Assembly (NCBI RefSeq): GCF_900113935.1
Contig: NZ_FORF01000002.1
Span: 1-64,000, forward strand
Direction of reading: 5' to 3'
Length of the DNA: 64,000 nt
Origin: Aquamicrobium aerolatum DSM 21857
GTDB lineage: Bacteria; Pseudomonadota; Alphaproteobacteria; Rhizobiales; Rhizobiaceae
Shown: one piece after another, positions 43,774 through 52,210 of the stretch
Numbering within the stretch: the stretch's first letter is position 1
Layout of the letters: each line of letters starts with the position of its first letter
Notes under the pieces: model-generated
The model's database searches: none
Told to the model about the DNA's origin: nothing
Seen by the model: the letters and a program-made list of their open reading frames with translations, nothing else
Made by a program: the position numbers and the translations under genes

Positions 43774-44802
43774 TCAGAAACTGTTGCGAAGGATCAGATC
43801 AAATCCGACATCGACATGCGTCGCCGAGACCACGCCCTTCTCGACTTTCTCGGCGATCAGCGCGGCGGCGGCATAGCCGATATCCCGGCTGCGCGAATCG
43901 ATGGTCGACAGACCCGTCGGCAGCTGCGCCGCCACCTCGTAGTTGCCGTACCCCGCCACTGCGAGACGCTCCGGCACGGCCCAGCCCCTTCGCATGCATT
44001 CGAAGATGACCCCGACACCGACCACGTCGGTGACGCAGAACACGGCATCGACCGGACGCCCCATCTGATCCATCTGCTCGAGCGCCCTGACGCCACACGA
44101 CATATCCAGCGATCCCGGCACGTTGACCAGCAGATCGCTCGGCAACCCCGCCTCCGCCAGAACCGAGCGAAACCCGGCCTTACGCGCCTCAAATCGCGCC
44201 AGCTTCTCTTCCGAACCGATGAACGCGATGTTGCGGTAGCCGCGCTCGACCAGCGCGCGCGTCATCGCCGCGCCGACCTCAAAATCGCTGCAACCAACGC
44301 TCATGTCGACCATGGCCCTTTCGGCCCATGCCTCGACAACCGCAACCCCGGCCTCCTGCAACATACGCCGCGCCGCAGGCAGACGATCGGTGCCGATGAG
44401 GACAATTCCGTCGGCCCGACGCCCCATGAAAGTGCGGATTGCAACCAGCTCGCGCTCGGGACTTCCGGCAACGGAAACCAGCAATTCATAGCCATGCCTG
44501 TCGGCATATTCGCTCAATCCGCGCAGCAGACCGGAGAAGCTGGAGTTGGCCAGCGACGGCACGATGGCGCCGATCAGACGACTGCGCCCGGAAGCCAGGC
44601 TGCCGGCCACCATGTTCGGGATATAGCGCAGCATCTTCGCCGCCGCAGCGATCTTCTCCCGCGTCGCCGGCGACACTTTCTCGGGATTTCTGAAAGCGTT
44701 CGACACCGTCATCGGCGACACGCCCGCCAGCCGCGCCACATCCTGCATGGTGGCGCTGCGCTGGATTGGATCGGACGTGTCGGTGCTCACAGCAGCTTTC
44801 AT
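43774..44802 (-). CDS. LacI-family transcriptional regulator
   Basis: A 342-residue repressor: HTH TMQDVARLAGVSPMTVSNAF, hinge RYIPNMVAGSLASGRSRLIG, and a periplasmic-binding-protein-like effector domain (VVEAWAERAMVDMSVGCSDF, AVFCVTDVVGVGVIFECMRR, SRDIGYAAAALI). ATG 44802 is preferred to ATG 44829. It precedes the M24/peptide/hyu operon on the same strand, with 162 bp between containing the operator, and is likely its regulator. Confidence 0.9.
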   Translation of the reverse strand: MKAAVSTDTSDPIQRSATMQDVARLAGVSPMTVSNAFRNPEKVSPATREKIAAAAKMLRYIPNMVAGSLASGRSRLIGAIVPSLANSSFSGLLRGLSEYADRHGYELLVSVAGSPERELVAIRTFMGRRADGIVLIGTDRLPAARRMLQEAGVAVVEAWAERAMVDMSVGCSDFEVGAAMTRALVERGYRNIAFIGSEEKLARFEARKAGFRSVLAEAGLPSDLLVNVPGSLDMSCGVRALEQMDQMGRPVDAVFCVTDVVGVGVIFECMRRGWAVPERLAVAGYGNYEVAAQLPTGLSTIDSRSRDIGYAAAALIAEKVEKGVVSATHVDVGFDLILRNSF

Positions 44803-44858
44803 CGGAATCCCGGAACGAGAGGGGATCAACGCGGACCTACGTGATCTTTCGTGTTCGA

Positions 44859-44870
44859 ATTATAGCGCAA
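44859..44870. promoter_or_regulatory. LacI-type operator half upstream of the regulator gene
   Basis: ATTATAGCGCAA, whose reverse complement TTGCGCTATAAT shares the 10-mer GCGCTATAAT with the site at 43711-43724. It lies 57 bp upstream of the regulator start and suggests autoregulation. Confidence 0.55.
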
Positions 44871-44937
44871 CACTTTGACCGACCACAACCCGCAATTTCC
44901 CCTTACTCACCAGTGATTTCGTGTGAAGATTCCGAGA

Positions 44938-46245
44938 TCAGCCGAGCTTGATCTCGCGGTGGTCCCGGCGCTTGTACCAGGCCAGAACGAACGGCGCGAC
45001 GCGGCGCGCGATCGGGTAGAACGGCATCGTCGACGGCTCGGTGACCGGCAAGGCCAGTTCGTTCAGCGAAACTCCGTCGATCGCAGCTGCAAGTTCGCGG
45101 CCGAGCGAAACCGACAGGGCAACGCCGCGACCATTGCAGCCAACCCAGCTCCAGACATCCGGCGCAAGGCGATGAACCCGCGGATAGCGATCATAGGTGA
45201 TGCCGATCCGGCCGTTCCAAACATGGGTGAATTGCTGCAAACCCAGCTGCGGAAAGGCTTCGGCCAGACGCTTGGCGGTGTGATCGGCCACGCGTTGACG
45301 GGCATTGAAAGCGCCCAGAACCGAACCGCCCGTGATCAGACGATTTCGCGCATCGTAGCGGAAATAGCGCAGATCGGCGCGGGTATCCGAAACAGCCTGA
45401 CGACCGGGGAGCACCTGCGCCCTGACCTCTTCGCTCAAGGGCGGCGTGGCCATCTGCCATGACGTGATCGGCACAATCGAGCGTGCAATTGTTGGCGCCA
45501 GCTTGCGATGAAGCAGATCGGAGTAAGCGTTGGTCGCCAACACCACGCTCTTCGCACGAACCATGCCCCGCTCGGTGGCGACGTGCCATTTTTCATCGCG
45601 CCGGGTAAAATCCGTTACCGGCGAATTCTCGTAAATCGTGACGCCAGCACGCTCGCACGCCGACGCCAAACCGCGCACCAATGCCAGCGGATTGATGTGT
45701 CCGCCCGAACGGTTGAACATGCCGCCGTGCCAAAAATCCGTTCCCAGAAGTCGCGCTGTTTCGGCGCGATCCAGCAATTCGGCTGTCGATCCGAACTTGT
45801 TCCAGGCATTGACGCGCTGCTCGGACAAACGCTGACGCCCCGGCGAATGCGCCGGCTGAAACCAGCCAACCTGCTCTGCCTCGCAATCGATCCCCTCGCT
45901 CTCGGCAAGACGAAACAAATATTCGGCGCTGGCGCCGACCAGCGTCGCCAGCCGCTCGCCGGTTTCGCCGAAGCGCTTGACCAGCGCGCCGGGCTCAACC
46001 GCCGAAAGTGTCGGAATCACCTGGCCGTTGTTGCGACCCGATGCGCCCCAGCCAACTTCAAGCCCCTCGATCAAAGCCGTGCGGATGCCGCGCCGGGCCA
46101 GATGCAGCGCGGTCGAAAGCCCTGACAGACCGCCCCCGATGACAACCGCGTCGTGATCGACCGTGCCAAGCAACTGGGGGGATGCCGCTCGCGCAGCTGT
46201 CGCAGCAGACCAAAGCGAGGCCGGCCATTGATGAGCATATGTCAT
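44938..46245 (-). CDS. FAD-dependent amine/amino-acid oxidoreductase (PuuB/DadA-like)
   Basis: A 435-residue DAO-fold flavoenzyme: HDAVVIGGGLSGLSTALHLA (about 31-50) dinucleotide motif, GWGASGRNNGQVIPTLSAVE covering the flavin region (GASGRNNGQ is the gamma-glutamylputrescine oxidase pattern), and the C-terminal VWSWVGCNGRGVALSVSLGR. It probably oxidises a secondary amine or gamma-glutamylated amine with H2O2 production. It stands alone, in the same direction as the LacI gene, separated by 135 bp. Confidence 0.82.
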   Translation of the reverse strand: MTYAHQWPASLWSAATAARAASPQLLGTVDHDAVVIGGGLSGLSTALHLARRGIRTALIEGLEVGWGASGRNNGQVIPTLSAVEPGALVKRFGETGERLATLVGASAEYLFRLAESEGIDCEAEQVGWFQPAHSPGRQRLSEQRVNAWNKFGSTAELLDRAETARLLGTDFWHGGMFNRSGGHINPLALVRGLASACERAGVTIYENSPVTDFTRRDEKWHVATERGMVRAKSVVLATNAYSDLLHRKLAPTIARSIVPITSWQMATPPLSEEVRAQVLPGRQAVSDTRADLRYFRYDARNRLITGGSVLGAFNARQRVADHTAKRLAEAFPQLGLQQFTHVWNGRIGITYDRYPRVHRLAPDVWSWVGCNGRGVALSVSLGRELAAAIDGVSLNELALPVTEPSTMPFYPIARRVAPFVLAWYKRRDHREIKLG

Positions 46246-46279
46246 GAATTTTCTCTGAGCCAGAAGTTTGAGACAAAAC

Positions 46280-46299
46280 CCCGCCATCATCTCGGCGGG
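46280..46299 (-). other. Hairpin in the leader of the PuuB-like gene
   Basis: On the minus strand CCCGCC-GAGATGAT-GGCGGG is followed by GTTTTG, 35 bases before the ATG at 46245. It resembles a weak terminator or leader attenuator; the position in the 5' leader is what makes it worth marking. Confidence 0.35.
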
Positions 46300-46456
46300 A
46301 AAAAAAATGAGCGCCCATCCAGCTTCAGACGGAAAGCCGTCCCCGCATTTTTGGGTCCACCGCAGCGCTTGATTGCAGCGAGCGACTTTTCAGTCAACAA
46401 TAATTCACGACCCATATTCCAATCAGGACAAGCTCATGCTCAGGTTTGCGACGAAT

Positions 46457-46480
46457 CAATCCAGCGATTTCAATGGATTG
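46457..46480. promoter_or_regulatory. 7-bp perfect inverted repeat upstream of the VOC gene
   Basis: CAATCCA (46457-46463), 10 bases, TGGATTG (46474-46480). It lies in the 289-bp divergent region between the PuuB-like and VOC genes and could be an operator. No regulator gene is adjacent. Confidence 0.45.
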
Positions 46481-46534
46481 GCTTCAGACTGAGTCGCAAT
46501 CTAGCCACAGCACCCCCCGTCGACAGGAGACCAT

Positions 46535-47392
46535 ATGAGCCATCCCGTTACAGGCATCGACCATTGCTACCTGCTGGTAAATGACCTCGACACCAGCCTT
46601 GCGCAATTTCAGCGCCTCGGCTTCACGATCTCTCCGCGAGGTTTGCACAGCGCCTCGAAGGGCACCGCCAACCACACCATTATGCTCTCACATAATGATT
46701 ATTTCGAATTACTTGGGGTTGCCAACCCGACACCTGAGAACGCCCCCAGACGCGCGCTTTTGCAGAAGGACGGGGAAGGTCTTTACGCAATGGCTGGCCG
46801 TATCGAGGACGCCGAGGAAGGCAAAAAGCAGCTCAAGGAACTGGGCGTCGAGGTCAGCAATGTTCAGCGTTTCGACAGGCCGGTAACGCTGCCGGATGGC
46901 TCCGAAGGGGTCGCCGCATTCTCGATTTTCAGCTTTCCTGCCGAAAAAGTGCCCGTCGGAATCGCATTTGTCTGCCAGCATCACACCCGCGAAACCGTCT
47001 GGTTGCCGGAGCTGATGACGCACAAAAACGGCGCGGTGGCGCTTGCAGGGATGGTCGCGCGCTATGACGAACCGGAGAAGGCGGCAAACGACTACGCCAA
47101 GCTTTTTGCCGCTGGAAGCGTCGCAGCGGTTGCCGGCGGCTGGTCCGTCGACACCGGAAATGTCCCGGTTATCTTCCTTGACGCGGACGCGTTGCAACAC
47201 CGCTATGGCACGCTGGAAACCGCGCGTACACCTGCAAGCGGCTTTGCGGTGCTGCAAATTCTTGTCCAGGATCTGGCAGTGACGCGCGCTGTTCTTGACG
47301 CGTCCCAGACCCCGTTCCAGCCTACCAGCAACGGCATTGCCGTGGACCCGTCGCTGGCAAGCGGCGCGATCATCGAATTCATCCAGGGCTAG
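46535..47392 (+). CDS. VOC-family (Glyoxalase-like) protein
   Basis: A 285-residue protein: TGIDHCYLLVNDLDTSLAQF at the N-terminus (metal-ligand His in IDH), then FTISPRGLHSASKGTANHTI and a second half with GIAFVCQHHTRETVWLPELM. This is the Glyoxalase_3-type fusion of two VOC units. GACAGGAGACC lies ahead of ATG 46535. Members are often found in aromatic or amino acid catabolic clusters with unknown reaction. First gene of a likely operon with the cyclophilin-like protein. Confidence 0.75.
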   Translation: MSHPVTGIDHCYLLVNDLDTSLAQFQRLGFTISPRGLHSASKGTANHTIMLSHNDYFELLGVANPTPENAPRRALLQKDGEGLYAMAGRIEDAEEGKKQLKELGVEVSNVQRFDRPVTLPDGSEGVAAFSIFSFPAEKVPVGIAFVCQHHTRETVWLPELMTHKNGAVALAGMVARYDEPEKAANDYAKLFAAGSVAAVAGGWSVDTGNVPVIFLDADALQHRYGTLETARTPASGFAVLQILVQDLAVTRAVLDASQTPFQPTSNGIAVDPSLASGAIIEFIQG

Positions 47393-47477
47393 ATCCCACC
47401 ATACCACCACAGCCTCGTGGCGGACCTGCCGCCCGACGGCGCCGAAATTCCGCAACACTGTTACAGGAATATATAGA

Positions 47478-48017
47478 ATGACTGCCGAAACACTGACCAA
47501 GGTCCTCGTGAGCACTGAGGAAGGCGAGTTCCTTCTGGGAATCGATGAAAAGAACGCCCCGATCACGGCGGCGAATTTTCTCGCCTATGTCGATGGCGGA
47601 CACCTGGTCGACTCCTCCGTCTACCGGATCGTCACGATGCAGAACCAGCCGGCTGACCTTGAGCACAAGATCGAGGTCGTCCAGTGGGGCTGGCGTCCAA
47701 GCGAGGACAAGCCGGAACCGCCATTCCCGCCCATTCCGCATGAGCCGACATCGAAGACCGGCCTGTCCCATGTCGATGGAACGCTTTCGATGGCGCGCTG
47801 GGAGCCGGGAACGGCAGGTCCGGGCTTCTTTGTCTGCCTCGGCGACCAGCCGGAACTGAATGAAGGCGGCAGACGTAATCCTGACCGCGCCGGCTTTGCC
47901 GCCTTTGGACGGCTGCTTGATGGCAAGGACACGCTCCTGCGCCTGTTTGCCCGCGCGGAAGACGGCGACTACCTGACCAAGCCGATGAAGGTCCACAGCG
48001 CCGTCCGCGTCCAGTAA
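47478..48017 (+). CDS. Cyclophilin-type peptidyl-prolyl isomerase-like protein
   Basis: A 179-residue protein with the cyclophilin order: VSTEEGEFLLGIDEKNAPITAAN split at the conserved TAANFLAYVDGGHLVDSSVY, then RIVTMQNQPAD, GTLSMARWEPGTAGPGFFVC and GFAAFGRLLDGKDTLLRLF. The catalytic Arg (VYRIV) seems kept, but the usual FMIQGGD strand is replaced by a divergent MQNQPADLEHKIEVVQWG, so isomerase activity is doubtful. The protein is predicted cytosolic (no signal). Its gene is 85 bp after the VOC gene. Confidence 0.75.
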   Translation: MTAETLTKVLVSTEEGEFLLGIDEKNAPITAANFLAYVDGGHLVDSSVYRIVTMQNQPADLEHKIEVVQWGWRPSEDKPEPPFPPIPHEPTSKTGLSHVDGTLSMARWEPGTAGPGFFVCLGDQPELNEGGRRNPDRAGFAAFGRLLDGKDTLLRLFARAEDGDYLTKPMKVHSAVRVQ

Positions 48018-48045
48018 CGGCCGCATCGCTTTAGCAATGAATGAA

Positions 48046-48080
48046 GGGATTGCCGACAGGTTCACAAGGTCGGCAATCCC
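48046..48080. terminator. 12-bp perfect hairpin after the cyclophilin-like gene
   Basis: GGGATTGCCGAC (48046-48057) and GTCGGCAATCCC (48069-48080) with an 11-base loop, 29 bases past the stop. No T-tract, so a Rho-assisted terminator or an RNA-stability structure. Confidence 0.5.
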
Positions 48081-48251
48081 CAGCGTCTGCCCGCACCGCC
48101 GGGTCCGACCCTTCACGATGCGACAGAGCGTTGAATACAGCCCTGCGCCCCTTTCAATCGCAGTTGGCAAGCCAGACGCATCCGAATAGGGTGCCACCCG
48201 TCATGAAACAGCGGCGTCCAGCGGGATTCCGCTCACTACCGGAGCATGCAT

Positions 48252-49124
48252 ATGAAGCAGCGAATCGGCGTCATTGGCGTCGGATTGATGGGCCACGGGA
48301 TCGCCAAGAACATTGTCACCAAGGGATGGCCCCTCACCTATCTTCGTCATCCCGGCAACCAGCCGACAACGGATCTCGACGACGCAGGCGCGCAAGGATG
48401 TGACAGCGTAGCGGAACTGGCAGACGCGAGCGATATCATCGTTCTGTGCGTGACGGGCACGCCTCAGGTGGAAGACATTCTGGTCGGTTCCGGCGCGTTG
48501 CTGGCGGCTTTGCGGCCCGGCATGGCGATCGTCGACTGCTCCACCGCCAATCCGATGTCGACCGTCCGCATGGCGGAAATAGTTGCCGAAAAGGGCGCGC
48601 ATTTCATCGACGCAGCAATGACCCGCACACCGAAAGAGGCGGAAGAAGGCCGGCTCAATCTTCTGGTCGGCGGCGATGCTGACCTCGTCGCGAAATTGCG
48701 TCCGCTGCTCAGCACCTTTGCTGAGAACATTTTCGACGCCGGCGGCGTCGGCACCGGCCATCAGCTCAAATTGCTGCACAATTTCGTTTCGCTCGGCTCG
48801 GTCACGCTGATCGCCGAAGCTGCAGCCTGCGCCGCAAAAGGCGGCGTCTCGATGAGCGCCCTCGTCGAATGCCTCGCCAAGGGCGGCGGCGGCGGTGTCG
48901 CGCTTGAAAGATTGCGCGGCTTTATCGAAAGCGGCGACCCCTCGCAAATGCGCTTCTCGATCGCAAATGCAGCCAAGGATCTGACCTATTATCGTCAGTT
49001 TGCAAATGACATGGAAGGCGCAACGCGGGTTGCGGACGGCGTCGCGGACACGCTGAACGAGCTGATCGCACGCGGCCATGGCGAAGCCTTCATGCCGGAA
49101 CAGGTCAAGCTTCTGCAGGAATAA
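48252..49124 (+). CDS. Beta-hydroxyacid dehydrogenase family (HIBADH-like) oxidoreductase
   Basis: A 290-residue enzyme: RIGVIGVGLMGHGIAKNIVT (NAD(P) motif), DCSTANPMSTVRMAEIVAEK, IDAAMTRTPKEAEEGRLNLL replacing the DAPVSGG signature, and Lys in TGHQLKLLHNFVSLGS at the catalytic position. It differs enough from the mmsB product at 3649 to act on another substrate. The start at ATG 48252 has GGAG seven bases upstream; ATG 48246 is less well spaced. Confidence 0.82.
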   Translation: MKQRIGVIGVGLMGHGIAKNIVTKGWPLTYLRHPGNQPTTDLDDAGAQGCDSVAELADASDIIVLCVTGTPQVEDILVGSGALLAALRPGMAIVDCSTANPMSTVRMAEIVAEKGAHFIDAAMTRTPKEAEEGRLNLLVGGDADLVAKLRPLLSTFAENIFDAGGVGTGHQLKLLHNFVSLGSVTLIAEAAACAAKGGVSMSALVECLAKGGGGGVALERLRGFIESGDPSQMRFSIANAAKDLTYYRQFANDMEGATRVADGVADTLNELIARGHGEAFMPEQVKLLQE

Positions 49125-49136
49125 TTGATCGATTCA

Positions 49137-49171
49137 ACAAGGCCGGGAGCCCTCGTGGCTTCCGGCCTTGT
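49137..49171. terminator. Hairpin between convergent dehydrogenase and livM
   Basis: ACAAGGCCGGGAGCC (49137-49151) pairs with GGCTTCCGGCCTTGT (49157-49171), with one G-T pair and a 5-base loop. It sits between the converging genes ending at 49124 and 49177. Confidence 0.65.
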
Positions 49172-49176
49172 GATTG

Positions 49177-50490
49177 TCAGACCCCGGTTTTTTCGGGGAA
49201 CAGCCCTCTGGGCATGAACCTGAGCGCGACCAGCAGGATCGCCCCCATCAGAACCAGACGAATTTGCGAGGCATTGTTGAGAAGATGCGCGCGCAGACCG
49301 CTGCCATCGGGCAGCCATGCGGTTGCCGATTCAAGCAGCCAGACGCCGACCGGCTCGGCCTGCACCCAGCAGAACCAGATGAGAAAGCCGCCAAACACCG
49401 AACCCCAATTGTTGCCTGAACCACCCACGATCACCATCACCCAGATCAGGAATGTGTATCGCAACGGCTGGTAGCCACCGGGGGTAAACTGGCCGTCGAG
49501 CGTCACCAGCATGGCGCCGGCAAGACCGACAATCGCCGACCCGATGATGAACACCTTGAGGTGCATCCGCGTGACGTTCTTGCCCATCGCACTGGCCGCG
49601 ATCTCATTGTCGCGGATCGCACGCATCATCCGGCCCCAGGGCGAATGAAGCGCAAGCTGAAACAGGAAAAGCAGCGCGCAAAGAATGGCGGCAAAGAGTG
49701 CGGTGTAGCCAAGCTTGACCACAATCGACGAAAGCTCGTTGACCGACAGCCCGGTCCACGCCACCAGACGGTCGAACCCGGACATGACCCGCACTTCCAT
49801 CTCGGTCGGAACCGGGCGCGGCAGGCCAACCACATTCTTGACGCCGCGTGTCAGCCACTCTTCGTTCTTGATCGTGACGACGACGATTTCGGAAATACCG
49901 AGCGTGGCAATAGCGAGATAGTCGGCACGCAGGCCAAGAGCGATCTTGCCGATGAACCACGCCGCAGCTGCGGCAAGCAAGGGCGCGACAACCCAGGCGA
50001 CAAGCACCGGCAGACCGAGACCCCCGAGATAACCTTGCAACGACGGGTCGACCGCTTCAATCGCGTCTGTCGCCGGGAAATAAAAACCACCTGCAACAAC
50101 GCTGCCGACCGCTGCCACCGCGACGAGCGCCCAGGCGCGCGCTGTAGAAGGCGGCAGGAGCTTCCAGACGCCATAGGCCACCACGACAGTGACCGCCATG
50201 ATGAGTGCGGCCCACATCACACCCGCGCCGCCGGCGGCCAGCGCTTCGGGCACTGGCGCAGCTGCCACCAGCACTACCGCAAGCCCGCCAAGTGCGGCAA
50301 ACCCCATCACGCCGACATTGAGAAGCCCGGCATAGCCCCACTGGATGTTCACGCCCAGTGCCATGATCGCCGAGATCAGGCACAGATTGAGAATGCCCAG
50401 CGCGTTCGACCAGCCCTGAATGATGCCGACCAGCGCCAGCATCACCGCCATGATGGCGTACATCAAAATACCTTGCCAGCGCTGGGTCAT
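49177..50490 (-). CDS. livM: Branched-chain-type ABC transporter permease (LivM-like)
   Basis: A 437-residue permease: LNLCLISAIMALGVNIQWGY AGLLNVG (split here) with the LivM core, YLAIATLGISEIVVVTIKNEE and PWGRMMRAIRDNEIAASAMGKN (the EAA-like loop). Longer than E. coli LivM, with an extra central insert between residues 75 and 160 rich in Ala/Gly/Val. The start ATG 50490 overlaps livH by 4 bases; a longer frame to 50841 is an out-of-frame shadow of livH. Confidence 0.9.
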   Translation of the reverse strand: MTQRWQGILMYAIMAVMLALVGIIQGWSNALGILNLCLISAIMALGVNIQWGYAGLLNVGVMGFAALGGLAVVLVAAAPVPEALAAGGAGVMWAALIMAVTVVVAYGVWKLLPPSTARAWALVAVAAVGSVVAGGFYFPATDAIEAVDPSLQGYLGGLGLPVLVAWVVAPLLAAAAAWFIGKIALGLRADYLAIATLGISEIVVVTIKNEEWLTRGVKNVVGLPRPVPTEMEVRVMSGFDRLVAWTGLSVNELSSIVVKLGYTALFAAILCALLFLFQLALHSPWGRMMRAIRDNEIAASAMGKNVTRMHLKVFIIGSAIVGLAGAMLVTLDGQFTPGGYQPLRYTFLIWVMVIVGGSGNNWGSVFGGFLIWFCWVQAEPVGVWLLESATAWLPDGSGLRAHLLNNASQIRLVLMGAILLVALRFMPRGLFPEKTGV

Positions 50491-51500
50491 GACGGACGTC
50501 CATTGAACAGGCCGTTCGGTCTCACCAGCAGCACCGCGACGAGAATGATGAACGAAACGGCATATTTGTAATTGGTCGACAGGAGCTGAAGCATCCCGTC
50601 CGGTTGAAGAGCCTCGGGGAGCAGATAGGTTGCCACCTTCTTGTAGGAGTAGGTCAGCGCGATCTCGGAAAACGCGACGATCATGCCGCCGGCAACCGCG
50701 CCCACGGGGCTGCCCAGACCGCCGACAATCGCCGCCGCGAAGATCGGCAGCAGCAATTGCTGGAAGACGATCGGCTTGAAGCTCTTGTCGAGCCCGTAAA
50801 GCGTTCCGGCGATGGCGGCCAATGTTGCGGCCAGCACCCATGCCCAGCGGACAATCTGATCGGGGTTGACGCCCGACAAAAGGGCCAGATCCTCATTGTC
50901 GGAATAGGCCCGCATCATCTTTCCAATGCGGGTATATTTCAGCAGCCAGAAGACGAAGCCAACGCACAGAACCGCCATGACAATGGTAATCGCCTGCGAG
51001 GTGCGGATCGCCAGCCCTTCCTTGAGGCCCGTGAGAGCCTTGAAGTCGGCAACCGAAATGATGAACCGGACGCCATCGTCGAAGACGCGATCATCGGGAC
51101 CGATTGCAAAGCGGATGATCCCGGCCATGGCCAGCATCACGCCAATCGACACGATCAGCAACACGACAGTGTCCGCCTTGCGGACGCGATAGAAGCGGTA
51201 GACGAAACGATCGGTCAGCAATGCGATCGCCACCGTCATGACAATGGCGACAGGCAGCGCAAGCAGCGCCGTCGAGAGCGGCGCAATGCTGATGCCAAGC
51301 CATTGCAGCACCCAGACCGCGAACACGGCGGACATCGCACCGAACGACATCAATTCGCCATGCGCGAAATTCGAAAACCGCAGCACGGCAACGATGATCG
51401 TCACGCCCAGCGCACCGAGCGCCAGCTGTGAGCCATAGGCCAGAGCGGGAATGATTACGAAGTTGGACAGTACGACGAGCGCGTTCGCAAGGTTTTCCAC
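50487..51500 (-). CDS. livH: Branched-chain-type ABC transporter permease (LivH-like)
   Basis: A 337-residue permease beginning with GTG 51500. Features: LALGALGVTIIVAVLRFSNF AHGELMSFG (the LivH entry), RFYRVRKADTVVLLIVSIGV and KYTRIGKMMRAYSDNEDLAL LSGVNPDQI (the EAA-like loop), GTLYGLDKSF. Eight helices. It is three bases after the livF stop and overlaps livM by 4. Confidence 0.9.
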   Translation of the reverse strand: MENLANALVVLSNFVIIPALAYGSQLALGALGVTIIVAVLRFSNFAHGELMSFGAMSAVFAVWVLQWLGISIAPLSTALLALPVAIVMTVAIALLTDRFVYRFYRVRKADTVVLLIVSIGVMLAMAGIIRFAIGPDDRVFDDGVRFIISVADFKALTGLKEGLAIRTSQAITIVMAVLCVGFVFWLLKYTRIGKMMRAYSDNEDLALLSGVNPDQIVRWAWVLAATLAAIAGTLYGLDKSFKPIVFQQLLLPIFAAAIVGGLGSPVGAVAGGMIVAFSEIALTYSYKKVATYLLPEALQPDGMLQLLSTNYKYAVSFIILVAVLLVRPNGLFNGRPS

Positions 51501-51502
51501 GC

Positions 51503-52210
51503 CTATCCTCCCAGAAATGACTTGCGCACGTCTTCCTGGCGCAGAAGTTCGGGACCAGAACCGCTGTAACGGTTCTCACCCTGCACCAAAACATAGCCCC
51601 GGTCGGCGATCTGCAACGCCTGCCGGGCGTTCTGCTCGACCATCAACACCGCGACACCGGAACGGGCAATATCGATGATCCGGTCGAACAGGTCATCCAT
51701 GACGACAGGCGAAACGCCGGCAGTCGGCTCGTCCAGCATGAGCACCTTCGGGCGGGTCATCATCGCCCGGCCCACGGCCACCTGCTGGCGCTGGCCACCG
51801 GAAAGCTGACCTGCGGGCTGATAACGCTTCTCTTTGAGGACCGGGAACAGATCGTAGATCTGCGCCATCGTGTCCTGAACGCCTTCGCGCTGTGTCAGCC
51901 CGCCCATTTCGAGGTTTTCCTCGACGGTCATCGACGCGAACACATTGTCGGTCTGGGGGACGAAACTCATGCCTTTGGCTACGCGGGCCTGCGGCGTCAG
52001 GGCGGTAATGTCCTCGCCGGCAAGCGTGACCGTTCCCTGGCGCAGCTTGAGCATCCCGAACAGCGCCTTCATCCCGGTGGACTTGCCAGCGCCATTCGGA
52101 CCGACAATCACCGCGACCTGACCGCTTTCGACCTCGATGGTGCACCCGCGAAGGATGTCCACGACGCCATAGCCGCCAACCATATTGGTTCCAGAAAGAA
52201 ACGCCGTCAT
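51503..52210 (-). CDS. livF: Branched-chain-type ABC transporter ATPase (LivF-like)
   Basis: A 235-residue ATPase: Walker A GPNGAGKSTGMKALFG, FVPQTDNVFASMTVEENLEM (LivF pattern), signature SGGQRQQVAVGRAMM, Walker B VLMLDEPTAGVSP. ATG 52210 overlaps the livG stop by 4 bases. It lacks the C-terminal extension of LivG. Confidence 0.92.
   Translation of the reverse strand: MTAFLSGTNMVGGYGVVDILRGCTIEVESGQVAVIVGPNGAGKSTGMKALFGMLKLRQGTVTLAGEDITALTPQARVAKGMSFVPQTDNVFASMTVEENLEMGGLTQREGVQDTMAQIYDLFPVLKEKRYQPAGQLSGGQRQQVAVGRAMMTRPKVLMLDEPTAGVSPVVMDDLFDRIIDIARSGVAVLMVEQNARQALQIADRGYVLVQGENRYSGSGPELLRQEDVRKSFLGG

Noticed and set aside
50491-50841. N-terminal extension of LivM to 50841
   Set aside because: It lies wholly inside livH in another frame and is rich in Arg/Gly; the ATGA start at 50490 matches LivM proteins.
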